A stretch of 64,000 nt of DNA from Rhizobiaceae bacterium (GTDB taxonomy: Bacteria > Pseudomonadota > Alphaproteobacteria > Rhizobiales > Rhizobiaceae). Of this stretch, positions 1-9,972 are shown in pieces. Below the pieces are notes generated by a model. The model made no database searches. It was not told the origin of the DNA and worked only from the letters and a program-made list of their open reading frames with translations. Position numbers and translations under genes: made by a program. Every line of letters starts with the position of its first letter. Position 1 is the first letter of the stretch. The stretch is from assembly GCA_025698895.1 (NCBI GenBank), contig JAILWO010000001.1:965001-1029000 (forward strand), in the 5' to 3' direction.

Positions 1-703
1 CGACCCGGTCGAGGCCGCGCGCGCCTATGACGCTGCCGGTGCCGACGAACTCTGCTTCCTCGACATCACCGCCTCGTCCGACAACCGCGAGACGATCTTC
101 GACATTGTCACACGCACCGCCGAGCAGTGCTTCATGCCGCTCACCGTGGGCGGTGGCGTGCGCCAGGTCGCCGACATCCGCAAGCTTCTGCTGGCCGGTG
201 CCGACAAGGTATCGATCAACACGGCCGCCGTGAAGACACCGGAATTCGTCGCCGAGGCGGCCGACAAGTTCGGAAACCAGTGCATCGTCGTCGCCATCGA
301 CGCCAAGAAGGTCTCCGGCGCGGGGGAGGCCGCCCGGTGGGAAATCTTCACCCATGGCGGCCGCAATCCTACAGGCATCGACGCGATTGCGTTCGCCCGC
401 AAGGTGGTCGACCTCGGCGCCGGCGAGATCCTGCTCACCTCGATGGACCGCGACGGCACCAAGGCCGGCTATGATATCGCGCTCACCCGCGCGGTTGCCG
501 ACGCGGTGCGCGTGCCGGTCATCGCGTCGGGCGGCGTCGGCACGCTCGATCATCTGGTCGAAGGCATCCGCGACGGGCACGCGACTGCGGTGCTTGCCGC
601 CTCCATCTTCCATTTCGGGACATTCTCGATCGCCGAGGCCAAGGCGCATATGGCCGCCGCCGGACTGGCCGTGCGACTCGACAGTGACTTGCGCGCGGCG
701 TAA
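1..703 (+). CDS. hisF: Imidazole glycerol phosphate synthase subunit HisF (5' end outside window)
   Basis: This is the cyclase subunit of the HisF/HisH synthase, which turns PRFAR plus glutamine-derived ammonia into imidazole glycerol phosphate and AICAR in histidine synthesis. The reading frame is open from base 2 and gives 233 visible residues. The family is about 255 residues, so only some 20 N-terminal residues, including the first catalytic Asp, are missing. Visible (beta/alpha)8-barrel landmarks are [16 protein letters not shown] (second catalytic Asp), TSMDRDGTK and IASGGVGT. The stop codon is followed immediately by hisE, as expected in a rhizobial his operon. Confidence 0.97.
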   Translation, partial: DPVEAARAYDAAGADELCFLDITASSDNRETIFDIVTRTAEQCFMPLTVGGGVRQVADIRKLLLAGADKVSINTAAVKTPEFVAEAADKFGNQCIVVAIDAKKVSGAGEAARWEIFTHGGRNPTGIDAIAFARKVVDLGAGEILLTSMDRDGTKAGYDIALTRAVADAVRVPVIASGGVGTLDHLVEGIRDGHATAVLAASIFHFGTFSIAEAKAHMAAAGLAVRLDSDLRAA

Positions 704-1045
704 ATGCCGGCCATGGCAATGACGAGCGATTTCACCCTGGCCGATCTGGAGCGCATCATCCTCGAACGCGCCCGTTCGGGCGCTTCCGATTCATGGACGG
801 CGAAGCTGGTGGCGGAGGGGCAGCGGCGCGCCGCCAAGAAGCTCGGTGAGGAAGCCGTCGAGGCGGTCATCGCGGCGATCGAGGCCGATGACGAAGGTCT
901 TGTTTCGGAAAGTGCCGATCTCCTCTATCACCTGCTCGTGGTCCTCGCCGTCGCGGGGATCCCGCTGGAACGCGTAATGGCTGAGCTGGAACGGCGCACC
1001 GGCATGAGCGGACTGGCCGAGAAGGCCGCCCGCACCGCCGGGTAA
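704..1045 (+). CDS. hisE: Phosphoribosyl-ATP pyrophosphohydrolase HisE
   Basis: HisE hydrolyses phosphoribosyl-ATP to phosphoribosyl-AMP, the second step of histidine synthesis. The protein is an all-alpha MazG-like fold with the family signatures [13 protein letters not shown] and [13 protein letters not shown], which carry the metal-binding Glu and Asp residues. It abuts hisF with no gap, so the two are probably translationally coupled. Three in-frame ATGs lie at 704, 713 and 719. The 719 start gives the family-like N-terminus [12 protein letters not shown], and none has a clear Shine-Dalgarno, so the exact start is open. The stop overlaps a potential ATG for the next gene. Confidence 0.95.
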   Translation: MPAMAMTSDFTLADLERIILERARSGASDSWTAKLVAEGQRRAAKKLGEEAVEAVIAAIEADDEGLVSESADLLYHLLVVLAVAGIPLERVMAELERRTGMSGLAEKAARTAG

Positions 1046-1083
1046 TGCGATCGACGGCCGGGGCCGATAGTCAGGGGAGGCGG

Positions 1084-2043
1084 ATGGACCAGTTCGCTCC
1101 AACCGAGAAATACTTTCCCTATCGCTTCTTCACCGCCGGTGAATGGGCGAAGTTCCGTGCCGACACGCCGCTGACGCTCACCGCGCGGGAAGTCGAAAGG
1201 CTTGGTTCGCTGAACGATCCGATCGACCTCGAGGAGGTCCGTCGCATTTACCTCACCTTGTCGCGGCTGCTGTCGGCTCATGTCGAAGCCTCGCAGCTTC
1301 TGTTCAGGCAAAGGCAGGTGTTCTTCAACGCCAATGACGCCGTCAAGACGCCCTTCATCATCGGCATGGCCGGCTCGGTCGCGGTGGGCAAGTCGACGAC
1401 GGCGCGCGTGCTGAAGGAACTGCTGGCGCGTTGGCCGTCCAGTCCCAAGGTCGATCTGGTCACGACCGACGGCTTTCTCTTTCCCAACGAGGTTTTGCGC
1501 CGAGAGAACCTGATGGAGCGCAAGGGCTTTCCCGATTCCTACGATGTCGGTGCCCTGCTACGCTTCCTGTCGGCGATCAAGTCGGGCCAGCCCGATGTCC
1601 GCGCGCCGGTCTATTCGCACCTGACCTATGACGTCATTCCCGGCGAATTCGTCACCATCGACCGGCCCGACATTCTCATCTTCGAGGGGCTCAACGTCCT
1701 GCAGCCGCGCGACCTGCCCCAGGACGGCAAGTTCGTGCCCTTCGTCTCGGACTTTTTCGACTTTTCAATCTATATCGACGCGGATGCCGAACTGATACAC
1801 GACTGGTATATCGCGCGCTTCATGCGCTTGCGCGAAACGGCGTTCCGCAACCCGCAATCCTTCTTTCACCGCTACGCCTCGCTGTCGGACGACGCCGCGC
1901 GTGCCATCGCGGAGGGCCTGTGGGCCAATATCAACATGAAGAACCTGCGCGAGAACATCCTGCCGACGCGCCCACGGGCGGATCTCATCCTGCGCAAGGG
2001 CGCCGACCACAAGGTCGAGGAAGTCGCGCTCAGGAAGCTTTGA
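1084..2043 (+). CDS. coaA: Pantothenate kinase, type I (CoaA)
   Basis: CoaA phosphorylates pantothenate with ATP, the committed step of coenzyme A synthesis, in the cytosol. The P-loop GSVAVGKST lies near residue 99, followed by [10 protein letters not shown] and a YDVIPGEF segment typical of the bacterial type I enzyme. An upstream ATG at 1045 overlaps the hisE stop. The start at 1084 is preferred because AGGGGAGG lies just before it and because it yields 319 residues, close to the usual 310-320. The last 14 bases overlap the convergent membrane-protein gene at their 3' ends. Placement right after hisE is common in rhizobia. Confidence 0.95.
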   Translation: MDQFAPTEKYFPYRFFTAGEWAKFRADTPLTLTAREVERLGSLNDPIDLEEVRRIYLTLSRLLSAHVEASQLLFRQRQVFFNANDAVKTPFIIGMAGSVAVGKSTTARVLKELLARWPSSPKVDLVTTDGFLFPNEVLRRENLMERKGFPDSYDVGALLRFLSAIKSGQPDVRAPVYSHLTYDVIPGEFVTIDRPDILIFEGLNVLQPRDLPQDGKFVPFVSDFFDFSIYIDADAELIHDWYIARFMRLRETAFRNPQSFFHRYASLSDDAARAIAEGLWANINMKNLRENILPTRPRADLILRKGADHKVEEVALRKL

Positions 2044-3103
2044 GGGCGGGCTTCATCGCCGCCCTGAGGCCGAAATGGATCGCCGCCACCAGCGCGATCG
2101 CCGCATAGCCGTCGATCGCGTAGTGCCATGCCAGATAGACAGAACTGGCCAGCACGACGAGCAGATATCCTGCCGCGATCATCCCCCAGCGTCGGCTCCG
2201 TTCCCACAGGAAGAGCATGTTCAGCGTGGCCAGCGCCACATGCATGGAGGGGAATGCCGAAATGCCGGTGCCGAGCCCCGCAACGCGGCCTTCATGCGAG
2301 GCCCACAGATAGGCCTGCAGTTCCACCGCCGAATGGGCAACGCCCGCGCTGCGTGACAGGATCGCCAACTGTTCGGCGAAGCGGGCGTGATCGCCCGTCA
2401 CCAGCCCGAAATAGGCCGGACCCGCCGACAGGAAGACGAGCGCCAGAAGGTTTCCCACCACGATCCATGTCGCGACATAGGCGACGAGATAGCGCGTCCT
2501 GATCCCGGCCGCCGCCGGCGAAACCACCACCCAGAACAGGAAGCCGAAGCAGAACACGAACCAGATCTGGCTGTAGCTGATCTCGACAGCCCGTTGCAGC
2601 CAGTAGGCATCCGACAGCGAAAACAGCCAGCGCCACGGATCGACGCCCATATGCAGAAAGCGGTCGATGTCGGCCTGGATCGCGTCATGGACAAAGCCGC
2701 CCCGCCAGATCGGCATCGCCGCCTTGAACGAGGTGAACGCGCCCTGGAACACCATCAGTGTCGCCAGAAGCGGCACGCCGGCGGCCATCGCGTCGATCCG
2801 CCCGGCCGGAAAGACGGCCCGCCAGGCCAGTCGCCGGCGCCGGTCCACCCGGTGCACCACCGCCAGCACCCGCCAGCCCGCGTAGAGCACCGGAAACACG
2901 AAGAAGAACGCCACCGACCAGACCGGCACGTAGCTCGCGAAGGCCGCGGCCTGGCTCGTGCCCGTGGCGTGGAGCAGGAGCATCACCATACCGCCATAGG
3001 CCAGGATGGCGACATGGAGCGGCCGATCGGCCCTGATTCGGTCGACCGTTCCGGCCCGCAACGATACCGGTCGCTGCGGTTGCGTGGTTTCGACGATCGA
3101 CAC
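2030..3103 (-). CDS. PAP2-superfamily membrane protein (phosphatase or inositolphosphotransferase-like)
   Basis: This is a 357-residue protein with about six to eight hydrophobic helices. The C-terminal half carries the PAP2 core: FPSMHVA near residue 284 (His 288) and [11 protein letters not shown] near residue 320 (His 327 and the paired Asp). These match the acid-phosphatase-like catalytic histidines of the family, in the branch that includes inositol phosphorylceramide synthase-like proteins (PF14378 type). The likely role is dephosphorylation or head-group transfer on a membrane lipid or isoprenyl phosphate. The substrate cannot be told from sequence. It is convergent with coaA, overlapping by 14 bases. 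Neighbouring genes give no functional hint. Confidence 0.8.
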   Translation of the reverse strand: MSIVETTQPQRPVSLRAGTVDRIRADRPLHVAILAYGGMVMLLLHATGTSQAAAFASYVPVWSVAFFFVFPVLYAGWRVLAVVHRVDRRRRLAWRAVFPAGRIDAMAAGVPLLATLMVFQGAFTSFKAAMPIWRGGFVHDAIQADIDRFLHMGVDPWRWLFSLSDAYWLQRAVEISYSQIWFVFCFGFLFWVVVSPAAAGIRTRYLVAYVATWIVVGNLLALVFLSAGPAYFGLVTGDHARFAEQLAILSRSAGVAHSAVELQAYLWASHEGRVAGLGTGISAFPSMHVALATLNMLFLWERSRRWGMIAAGYLLVVLASSVYLAWHYAIDGYAAIALVAAIHFGLRAAMKPALKAS

Positions 3104-3160
3104 GGGCGACGGCCTTCTCCGCTTCGGCCCGCACCATGCCGCTTCGTCGTGAAGCTTGTG

Positions 3161-3784
3161 TTAAGCGCGCTCGGGCGCCGTCACCCGCCGCAGCGTCAGG
3201 TTGACGCGGCCGCCATTCCTCAGCAGCGTCGAGGAGCCCGGATAAATCCGGTCGACGCCGTGAAAGGCGAGCCGGCTCTCGCCGCCGAAGACGATCACGT
3301 CACCCGATTCCAGCCTGAGCGCCACCGTCCTGTCGGTCCGCTTCGGTCCCCCGATCCTGAAGCGGCAGGCATCGCCGAGCGAGACCGACACCACCGGCGC
3401 ATCGAAGGTGGCTTCGTCGCGATCCTGGTGGAGCCCCATCCTGGCGTGCTCGTCGTAGAAATTGACCAGGCAGGCCTCGGGCGGCCAGGCATGGTCCGCC
3501 ACCTCCTCCCACAGCGCGATCAGCCGCGGCGGGATCGGCGGCCATGCCCCGCCCGTCACCGGGTGACGGGACTGGTAGCGATAGCCGCCCTCCTTGTCGG
3601 TCACCCAGCCGAGCGTCCCGCAATTCGTCATGCGCACCGACATTTCCGTGCCCGTTCGCGGCATGACCGGCACATAGAGCGGCGCCTCGGCCACCACGCG
3701 GCGTATGTCCTCGACCAGCGCCGCCTGGGCGTCCGGCCCGAGATGGCCCGGCCGGTAGCGGACCCCAGGCGGCAGGTCGGTCAT
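3161..3784 (-). CDS. alkB: Alpha-ketoglutarate-dependent dioxygenase AlkB
   Basis: AlkB repairs alkylated bases such as 1-methyladenine and 3-methylcytosine by oxidative demethylation, using Fe(II), 2-oxoglutarate and O2. The 207-residue protein shows the iron-binding HxD in MGLHQDRDE, the distal His in LAFHGVDRI, and the 2-oxoglutarate-binding arginines in RVNLTLRR. The substrate-loop residues VNFYDEHARMG precede the HxD, as in E. coli AlkB. It lies on the minus strand between the Kbp-like gene and the PAP2 gene and has no obvious Ada-type neighbour. Its length and motifs are complete, so it is probably functional. Confidence 0.93.
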   Translation of the reverse strand: MTDLPPGVRYRPGHLGPDAQAALVEDIRRVVAEAPLYVPVMPRTGTEMSVRMTNCGTLGWVTDKEGGYRYQSRHPVTGGAWPPIPPRLIALWEEVADHAWPPEACLVNFYDEHARMGLHQDRDEATFDAPVVSVSLGDACRFRIGGPKRTDRTVALRLESGDVIVFGGESRLAFHGVDRIYPGSSTLLRNGGRVNLTLRRVTAPERA

Positions 3785-3802
3785 GCGGCGCGGCCGGGTC
3801 CG

Positions 3803-4270
3803 TCAGCCCTCGGCGAGTTCGGGAATGCGCAGCACCTGGCCGGGATAGATCTTGTCGGGGTCCTTCAGCATCGGCTTGTTGGCCTCGAAGATCAGCGTGT
3901 GTTTCGTGCCCTTGCCCTTGCCATAGTGCTTTTCGGCGATTTTCCAGAGATTGTCGCCCTTCTGGACGGTGTGGAAGACGGGCTCTTTCGCCGGAGCGCC
4001 GGCGGCCTGCTGCTTCACCTTCAATTCGTCGGCGTCGACCTTGGCTATCCCAAGCGTGTTGCCGACCGCCACGATCGCCTTCTCGAAAACCGACTGGTCC
4101 TCGACCTCGCCCTTGAGGACGACTTTGTCTCCCTGAACCGCGACATCGACCTTGTCGGTCCCCAGCCTGTGGGACTCGAGTTCCTTCTTGACCGCCTCGG
4201 TGCTCGGCGGTTCGTCGTCGCCCAGGCCGAGCTTGTTGCCGACGGCCTTCACGAAATCGAAGATGCCCAT
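3803..4270 (-). CDS. kbp: BON and LysM domain protein, Kbp/YgaU-like
   Basis: A 155-residue cytosolic-type protein without signal peptide. It begins MGIFDFVKAVGNKLG, has a BON domain at roughly residues 25-85 and a LysM domain at about 100-150 (HTVQKGDNLWKIAEKHYG). It ends with the near-identical family signature NKPMLKDPDKIYPGQVLRIP. This matches the E. coli potassium-binding protein Kbp (YgaU) in order, length and ending. E. coli Kbp senses or binds K+ and is osmotically regulated. The same role here is inference. An ATG 42 bases further upstream exists, but 4270 follows CAGGAGA at good spacing and gives the family N-terminus. Confidence 0.88.
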   Translation of the reverse strand: MGIFDFVKAVGNKLGLGDDEPPSTEAVKKELESHRLGTDKVDVAVQGDKVVLKGEVEDQSVFEKAIVAVGNTLGIAKVDADELKVKQQAAGAPAKEPVFHTVQKGDNLWKIAEKHYGKGKGTKHTLIFEANKPMLKDPDKIYPGQVLRIPELAEG

Positions 4271-4346
4271 AAGTGTCTCCTGATCCGGATGCCCCCGGGG
4301 CGACATTGGCATTGGCCGCCGGTCTTGGAAAGGCGATTTCCTGCTT

Positions 4347-4775
4347 TCAGTCCTCCGTCACCCTGCCGCGCAGGCGCTTGACCGAAGACCGCCCCGCCTT
4401 CGCCTTCAGCCGCCGTTCCACCGCGCCCTTGCTCGGCCGCGTCTTCTTGCGGGGTGGTGGCGGCGGCTCGGCCGCCCTGGCCACCAGCGCCAACAGCCGC
4501 TCGCGGGCGTCGGCACGGTTGCGTTCCTGGGTCCGGAACCGCCCGGCCTCGATGACGATCACGCCGTCCTTGGTCGCCCGCTGCCCGGCAAGCCTGATGA
4601 GCCTCGCCCGCACGGCGTCGGGCAGGTCGGCGGCCCGCGCGTCGTAGCGAAGCTGCACCGCGGTCGCCACCTTGTTGACGTTCTGTCCGCCCGGTCCCGC
4701 GGCGCGGATGAAATCCTCGCTGATGTCGGCCTCGTCGACCGTCACATCCGGCGCGATCTCGACGCGCGTGCTCAT
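4347..4775 (-). CDS. arfB: Alternative ribosome-rescue factor ArfB (peptidyl-tRNA hydrolase)
   Basis: ArfB enters stalled ribosomes that lack a stop codon and hydrolyses the peptidyl-tRNA. The 142-residue protein carries the release-factor catalytic GGQ motif in GPGGQNVNKVAT. Its basic C-terminal tail, rich in Lys and Arg (roughly residues 105-140, including PPPRKKTRPSKGAVERRLKAK), is the part that occupies the mRNA channel. Its short length with a tail and no codon-recognition domain separates it from true RF1/RF2. The start overlaps the stop of the upstream nitroreductase gene by four bases, so they are likely co-translated. Confidence 0.94.
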   Translation of the reverse strand: MSTRVEIAPDVTVDEADISEDFIRAAGPGGQNVNKVATAVQLRYDARAADLPDAVRARLIRLAGQRATKDGVIVIEAGRFRTQERNRADARERLLALVARAAEPPPPPRKKTRPSKGAVERRLKAKAGRSSVKRLRGRVTED

Positions 4776-5440
4776 TCGAGCCAGACGAGGACTTCGTCCG
4801 CCTCCTTGCGGCGGATGTCGGGCACGGTGGCACCGTCGGCCGGATAGCCGGCGACAAGCAGGATAAGCGGCTTCTCGTGCTCGGGACGCCCGCAGATCGC
4901 GTTGAGGAAGCCCATCGGCGAAGGCGTATGGGTGAGTGTCGCGAGCCCCGCATTGTGGAGCGCGCAGATCAGCAGCCCCGTGGCTATGCCGACCGATTCG
5001 GGAACATAATAATGCTTGAACCTTTCACCGTCCGGTCCGACGCCCCAGCGCTGGGCGAAGATCGCGATCAGCCAGGGCGCGGTTTCCAGGAAGGGCTTGT
5101 CCGCGTCGGTTCCGAGCGGCGCCAGGGCCGACAGCCATTCGCTCGAAGCGCGACCACTATAAAAGGCGCGCTCCTCGGCTTCCGCCTCCTCGCGGATGCG
5201 GCGCTTCTTCTCCGGGTCAGCGATGCACGCGAAGGTCCAGGGTTGCTGGTTGGCGCCGGACGGGGCGCTTGCCGCGGTCATCACCGCCTGTTCGATCACC
5301 GACCGGGGCACCGGGCACGAGGAGAAGTCGCGTACGGTTCGGCGGCGCGCCATCAGCGCGCGGAAATCCCGTGCGCGCGCCAGGGCGGCCGGCTCGTCGA
5401 CTTCGGCGAAATCCAGGGCGATCTCTCGGTAGGCGGTCAT
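4772..5440 (-). CDS. Nitroreductase-family flavoprotein
   Basis: An FMN-dependent oxidoreductase of about 222 residues. The family's flavin-binding arginines are in RRTVRDFSSCPVP, followed by ASAPSGANQQPWTFACI and, near the C-terminus, LATLTHTPSPMGFLN and RPEHEKPLILLVAGYPA. The pattern is close to the iodotyrosine-deiodinase/BluB-like side of the family, but no substrate can be assigned. An ATG 36 bases upstream exists. The 5440 start is preferred because the protein then begins at the usual point before the first helix. Translational coupling to arfB through the ATGA overlap suggests an operon. Confidence 0.82.
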   Translation of the reverse strand: MTAYREIALDFAEVDEPAALARARDFRALMARRRTVRDFSSCPVPRSVIEQAVMTAASAPSGANQQPWTFACIADPEKKRRIREEAEAEERAFYSGRASSEWLSALAPLGTDADKPFLETAPWLIAIFAQRWGVGPDGERFKHYYVPESVGIATGLLICALHNAGLATLTHTPSPMGFLNAICGRPEHEKPLILLVAGYPADGATVPDIRRKEADEVLVWLE

Positions 5441-5518
5441 GGAACGGTCTTCACACGCTGATGGCGTTCCTATCATGCCTTTGGGCGTCGCCGTGGCAAG
5501 TCCGGGCAGCGCTGCCGG

Positions 5519-7126
5519 CTATGCCGCCTCGCGCAGTCCGGGCGCCGCGCCCAGGATCGCCTCGTCGACATGGCTTTCGAACTTGGCGAAATTGTCGACG
5601 AACATACCGACCAGCCTGCCCGCCTGCCGGTCATAGGCGTCCTTGTCGGCCCAGGTCGCGCGGGGATCGAGGATCGACTGGTCGACCCCGGGCGCGGCGA
5701 CGGGCACCTCGAAGCCGAAATTGGGGTCGAGGCGGAAATCCGCCTCGTTCAGCGAGCCATCCAGCGCGGATGCCAGCAGGGCGCGGGTGGCCTTGATCGG
5801 CATGCGCCGTCCCGTGCCGTAGGCGCCGCCGGTCCAGCCCGTGTTCACCAGCCAGCAGGTGGCGCCGTGGCGATCGATCAGGTCGCGCAGCAGATTGCCG
5901 TATTCGGAAGGGTGGCGCGGCATGAACGGCGCGCCGAAGCAGGTCGAGAACGTCGCTTCCGGCTCGGTCACCCCCTTCTCGGTTCCGGCCACCTTGGCGG
6001 TATAGCCCGACAGGAAGTGATACATCGCCTGCTCGGGCGTCAGCCGGGCGATCGGCGGCATCACGCCGAACGCGTCCGCCGTCAGCATGATGATCGTCCT
6101 GGGATGTCCAGCGATCCCGGTCGGGCTCGCATTCGGGATGAAATCCAGCGGATAGGCGCAGCGCGTGTTTTCCGTCAGCGATCCGTCGTCGAAATCCGGT
6201 ACTCGCGCTTCGTCCAGCACGACGTTCTCCAGTACCGTCCCGAAGCGGCGGGTCGTGGCGAATATCTCCGGCTCAGCCTCCTGCGACAGGCGGATTGTCT
6301 TGGCGTAGCAGCCGCCTTCGAAATTGAAGATGCCGTTCTCGCCCCAGCCATGCTCGTCGTCGCCGACCAGCGTGCGCGCCGGATCGGCCGAGAGCGTCGT
6401 CTTTCCGGTTCCGGAGAGACCGAAGAAGACGGCCGCGTCGCCTTCCGGCCCCTTGTTGGCCGAGCAGTGCATCGGCATCACGCCGGCTTCCGGCAGTGTG
6501 TAGTTGAGCATGGTGAAGACCGACTTCTTCATCTCGCCCGCATAGGAGGTTCCGCCGATCAGCACGATCTTGCGGCTCATGTCGACGGCGATGATGGTGG
6601 AACTGCGCGCGCCATGCCGCTCCGCGTCGGCCCGGAAGGACGGCAGGTCGATGATCGTCATTTCGGGCTCGAATGCGGCGAGCTTCGCGGCCTCCGGGCG
6701 GATCAGGAGGTTCCGGATGAACAGCGAATGCCAAGCATATTCGGTGATGACGCGGACCTTGATGCTATGCGCCTCGTCGGCGCCGCCCACCAGGTCCTGC
6801 ACGAACAGGTCCTTGCCGGCGATATGCATCTTGAAGTCGTCGTGCAGCCTGTCGAAATGCTCTAGGGAAATCGCCTTGTTGTTGTCCCACCAGACGCTCG
6901 GCGTGGTCTTTTCATCGCGCACGATGAACTTGTCCTTCGGTGAGCGGCCGGTGTGCTGACCGGTTTCGGCGACCAGCGCGCCATGCGCCGTCAACCGCGC
7001 CTCGCCACGACGGATTGCTTCTTCGACGAGTTCGGCCGGCCCGAGATTGAAGAAGGCGCGTCCCGCCCTGCCCAGCCCGCTCATGTCCAGACCGCGCGCC
7101 GGGTTGCGTTTTCCGATCTCGTCCAT
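5519..7126 (-). CDS. pckA: Phosphoenolpyruvate carboxykinase (ATP)
   Basis: PckA converts oxaloacetate plus ATP to phosphoenolpyruvate, CO2 and ADP, the entry to gluconeogenesis on organic acids. The 535-residue protein contains [13 protein letters not shown] (P-loop near residue 240), the metal-binding segment DDEHGW, and [10 protein letters not shown], all diagnostic of the ATP-dependent family. The chosen ATG follows GGGAGCG and gives [13 protein letters not shown], the expected rhizobial N-terminus. An ATG 108 bases upstream would add a low-complexity extension. It is divergent from chvI. In agrobacteria pckA responds to ChvG/ChvI, and the AT-rich shared region fits such control. Confidence 0.98.
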   Translation of the reverse strand: MDEIGKRNPARGLDMSGLGRAGRAFFNLGPAELVEEAIRRGEARLTAHGALVAETGQHTGRSPKDKFIVRDEKTTPSVWWDNNKAISLEHFDRLHDDFKMHIAGKDLFVQDLVGGADEAHSIKVRVITEYAWHSLFIRNLLIRPEAAKLAAFEPEMTIIDLPSFRADAERHGARSSTIIAVDMSRKIVLIGGTSYAGEMKKSVFTMLNYTLPEAGVMPMHCSANKGPEGDAAVFFGLSGTGKTTLSADPARTLVGDDEHGWGENGIFNFEGGCYAKTIRLSQEAEPEIFATTRRFGTVLENVVLDEARVPDFDDGSLTENTRCAYPLDFIPNASPTGIAGHPRTIIMLTADAFGVMPPIARLTPEQAMYHFLSGYTAKVAGTEKGVTEPEATFSTCFGAPFMPRHPSEYGNLLRDLIDRHGATCWLVNTGWTGGAYGTGRRMPIKATRALLASALDGSLNEADFRLDPNFGFEVPVAAPGVDQSILDPRATWADKDAYDRQAGRLVGMFVDNFAKFESHVDEAILGAAPGLREAA

Positions 7127-7243
7127 GCTCGCTCCCACAAGAATTGGAACGGGCGGGGCGCCCGCGACCATACCGCGGCCGCGCGATGCGCCCGTGGACG
7201 TATGGTCACAAACAGAAACCGTGAAGGCTTTCAAACCAATAAT

Positions 7244-7275
7244 CGATTTAAAAATTTGAAGACTTCTTTAAATCG
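7244..7275. promoter_or_regulatory. Inverted repeat in the pckA-chvI intergenic region
   Basis: CGATTTAAA at 7244-7252 is exactly mirrored by TTTAAATCG at 7267-7275, with 14 bases between. The block is much more AT-rich than its surroundings and lies about 120 bases upstream of the pckA start. It could be an operator or part of the pckA promoter. No regulator can be named. Confidence 0.35.
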
Positions 7276-7361
7276 TTTATATTCGTGACATGACCAATTC
7301 GTAACCTTGCGGTGCTTGGCGTTGGGAAGCCGGCTGTGTTATCCGGCGGGGATGTCTGCCA

Positions 7362-7380
7362 CAATTTGTACCCAATTTGT
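7362..7380 (+). promoter_or_regulatory. Tandem CAATTTGT direct repeat, candidate ChvI site
   Basis: Two identical CAATTTGT copies start 11 bases apart (7362 and 7373), about 60 bases before chvI. Direct repeats one helical turn apart are how OmpR-family regulators such as ChvI usually bind. Autoregulation of chvI is the simplest reading, but that is inference. Confidence 0.4.
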
Positions 7381-7439
7381 CCGCCTAACCCCCTGCTTCA
7401 AGCAGGAAGGGACGATCGCCAATGAGGGAGTCGCTTGAC

Positions 7440-8141
7440 ATGTCGACGATTGCGCTGGTCGATGACGACCGCAATATCCTGACCTCGGTGTCGATCGCAC
7501 TCGAATCCGAGGGCTATCGTGTCGAGACCTATACGGATGGTGCGTCGGCCCTCGAAGGTCTCGGCGCGCGCCCGCCCAATCTGGCGATCCTCGACATCAA
7601 GATGCCGCGCATGGATGGCATGGAGCTTTTGCGGCGGCTGCGGCAGAAGAGCGATCTGCCGGTGATCTTTCTCACCTCCAAGGACGATGAGATCGACGAG
7701 CTCTTCGGGCTCAAGATGGGCGCGGACGACTTCATCCGCAAACCCTTTTCGCAGCGGCTTCTCGTGGAAAGGGTGCGCGCGGTGTTGCGCAGGGCGAGCG
7801 CGCGGGAAAACGCGGCCAAGAATGCCGGTACGACCGCGAAGTCACTGGAGCGCGGCCAACTTGTCATGGACCAGGAACGCCATACCTGCACCTGGATGGG
7901 CGTTCCGGTCACGCTGACGGTCACCGAATTCCTGATCCTTCATTCGCTGGCCCAGAGGCCCGGCGTGGTGAAAAGCCGCGATGCCCTCATGGATTCGGCG
8001 TATGACGAGCAGGTCTATGTTGACGACCGCACGATCGACAGCCACATCAAGCGCCTGCGCAAGAAGTTCAAGGCTGTCGACGACAGCTTCGACATGATAG
8101 AAACGCTCTACGGAGTGGGATACCGCTTCCGCGAGGCGTGA
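7440..8141 (+). CDS. chvI: Two-component response regulator ChvI
   Basis: OmpR-type regulator controlling the acid, envelope and exopolysaccharide response of rhizobia and agrobacteria. The receiver domain has the acidic pocket VDDD, phospho-acceptor Asp 52 in [10 protein letters not shown] and the conserved Lys in FIRKPF. The C-terminal winged helix (about residues 130-230) ends with [12 protein letters not shown] and [11 protein letters not shown]. The start at 7440 gives [10 protein letters not shown], matching known ChvI proteins. An ATG at 7422 would add six residues. The 233-residue length is normal. chvG follows on the same strand after 43 bases. Confidence 0.97.
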   Translation: MSTIALVDDDRNILTSVSIALESEGYRVETYTDGASALEGLGARPPNLAILDIKMPRMDGMELLRRLRQKSDLPVIFLTSKDDEIDELFGLKMGADDFIRKPFSQRLLVERVRAVLRRASARENAAKNAGTTAKSLERGQLVMDQERHTCTWMGVPVTLTVTEFLILHSLAQRPGVVKSRDALMDSAYDEQVYVDDRTIDSHIKRLRKKFKAVDDSFDMIETLYGVGYRFREA

Positions 8142-8184
8142 TCCCGACCGGCGGGCGTGGCGGCTGATCGCCGCGGATGAGCGG

Positions 8185-9969
8185 ATGGCCATCGATACCG
8201 ATACAGTCTCACGCGAGAGGCCGCGGTCCCGCACCGCGCGCGGTCGCCTGCCTCTGCTGGGCCGGCTGACCGTGCCCTTGCGCCGGTTCCTCGGCCATCA
8301 TGTCTTTTCGAGCCTGACCCGCCGCATCCTGATCCTCAATCTCGCCGCTCTCGGCGTGCTGGTCGGCGGCATCCTCTACCTCAACCAGTTCCGCGACGGG
8401 TTGATCGACGCGCGCGTCGAAAGCCTCATGACCCAGGGCGAGATCATTGCCGCCGCGATCGCCGCGTCGGCGACGGTGGAGACGGATTCGATCATCATCG
8501 ATCCGGAGAAGCTTCTGGAACTTCAGGCCGGCCAGTCGCTGACACCGAGCAGCGACCAGCTCGACAACCTCGATTTTCCCATCAATCCCGAGCGCGTCGC
8601 GCCGCTGATGCGCAGGCTGATTTCGCCGACGCGGACGCGTGCGCGCATATATGACCGCGACGCCAACCTGCTCCTCGATTCGCGTCATCTCTATTCCCGC
8701 GGGCAGATCCTGCGCTACGACCTCGACCCGATCGAGGAAGCGGAAAAGAATTTCCTCGAGCGCATGCAGGACAGCGTCATGCGCATATTCCGTCCGTCCG
8801 GCCTGCCGGTTTATCGCGAGCAGCCCGGCGGCAGCGGCACGGCCTTTCCCGAGGTGATGACGGCGCTTTCCGGCGGTCCCGCCTATATGGTCCGGCAGAC
8901 CGAACAGGGCGAACAGGTCGTCTCGGTGGCGGTGCCGGTCCAGCGCTTCCGTGCCGTGCTGGGCGTGCTCATGCTGTCGACGCAGGGGGGCGACATCGAC
9001 AAGATCGTCGCGGCCGAGCAGCGGGCGATCTTCCGCGTTTTCGGTGTCGCCGCCCTCGTCACCGCCATCCTCTCGATGCTTCTGGCGTCCACCATAGCCA
9101 ATCCGCTGCGCAGGCTGGCGGCGGCGGCCGTGCGCGTCCGTCTGGGCGGCAAGAGCCGCGAGGAGATACCGGACTTCTCCGACAGGCAGGACGAGATCGG
9201 CAATCTGTCGACCGCGCTGCGCGACATGACCAACGCGCTCTACGGGCGCATCGAGGCGATCGAAAGTTTCGCCGCCGACGTCGCCCATGAGCTCAAGAAC
9301 CCTCTGACCTCGCTGCGGAGCGCGGTCGAGACCCTGCCCCTGGCGCGGACCGAGGAGAACAGGAAGCGCCTGCTCGACGTCATCCAGCATGACGTGCGTC
9401 GTCTCGACAGGCTGATCAGCGACATTTCGGATGCGTCCCGCCTCGACGCCGAACTGGCCCGCGAGGATGCCGAGGCCGTCGATCTCGAGAAGCTTCTCGG
9501 CGACCTGGTCGCGGCGGCGCGCGAGGCGGGCCGTCATGAGAAGGTGGTGGACATCGAGTTCAGGACGGGCAAGCCCGCGCCCGGGGCGAAGGGCTGGATC
9601 GTCAATGGCCATGACCTGCGCATCGGGCAGGTGATCACCAACCTTATCGAGAACGCGCGCTCCTTCCTCCCGGACAAGGGAGGTCGGATTGTCGTGTCGC
9701 TGACCCGGTCCACGCGCTGGATCATGGTGACGGTCGAGGACAACGGACCCGGCATCCGCACCGAGAACATCGAGCGCATCTTCGAGCGCTTCTACACCGA
9801 TCGCCCGGCCGGCGAGGCCTTCGGTCAGAATTCCGGACTTGGCCTGTCGATCAGCCGCCAGATCGTCGAGGCCCATGGCGGCACGCTCACGGCCGAGAAC
9901 ATCCTCGGCGGCAAGCCCGGCGACATACGCGGCGCCCGTTTCGTGGCGACGTTCCCGGCTCAGGGCTGA
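8185..9969 (+). CDS. chvG: Sensor histidine kinase ChvG (ExoS)
   Basis: This is the inner-membrane sensor partner of ChvI, 594 residues. A first transmembrane helix lies near residues 46-66, a periplasmic sensor region of about 220 residues follows, and a second helix lies near 280-305. A HAMP region then leads to the H-box VAHELKNPLTSL with His 368. The N-box NLIENARSF, the G1 box DNGPGI and the G2 box GLGLSIS are intact, so it should autophosphorylate. In relatives, the periplasmic repressor ExoR holds this kinase off at neutral pH. ExoR is not in the window. The next gene begins three bases after the stop. Confidence 0.97.
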   Translation: MAIDTDTVSRERPRSRTARGRLPLLGRLTVPLRRFLGHHVFSSLTRRILILNLAALGVLVGGILYLNQFRDGLIDARVESLMTQGEIIAAAIAASATVETDSIIIDPEKLLELQAGQSLTPSSDQLDNLDFPINPERVAPLMRRLISPTRTRARIYDRDANLLLDSRHLYSRGQILRYDLDPIEEAEKNFLERMQDSVMRIFRPSGLPVYREQPGGSGTAFPEVMTALSGGPAYMVRQTEQGEQVVSVAVPVQRFRAVLGVLMLSTQGGDIDKIVAAEQRAIFRVFGVAALVTAILSMLLASTIANPLRRLAAAAVRVRLGGKSREEIPDFSDRQDEIGNLSTALRDMTNALYGRIEAIESFAADVAHELKNPLTSLRSAVETLPLARTEENRKRLLDVIQHDVRRLDRLISDISDASRLDAELAREDAEAVDLEKLLGDLVAAAREAGRHEKVVDIEFRTGKPAPGAKGWIVNGHDLRIGQVITNLIENARSFLPDKGGRIVVSLTRSTRWIMVTVEDNGPGIRTENIERIFERFYTDRPAGEAFGQNSGLGLSISRQIVEAHGGTLTAENILGGKPGDIRGARFVATFPAQG

Positions 9970-9972
9970 GCC

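Noticed and set aside
2387-4381. A 664-codon plus-strand open frame opposite the PAP2, alkB and kbp genes
   Set aside because: It is antisense to three recognisable genes, rich in His, Arg and Pro, and without motifs.
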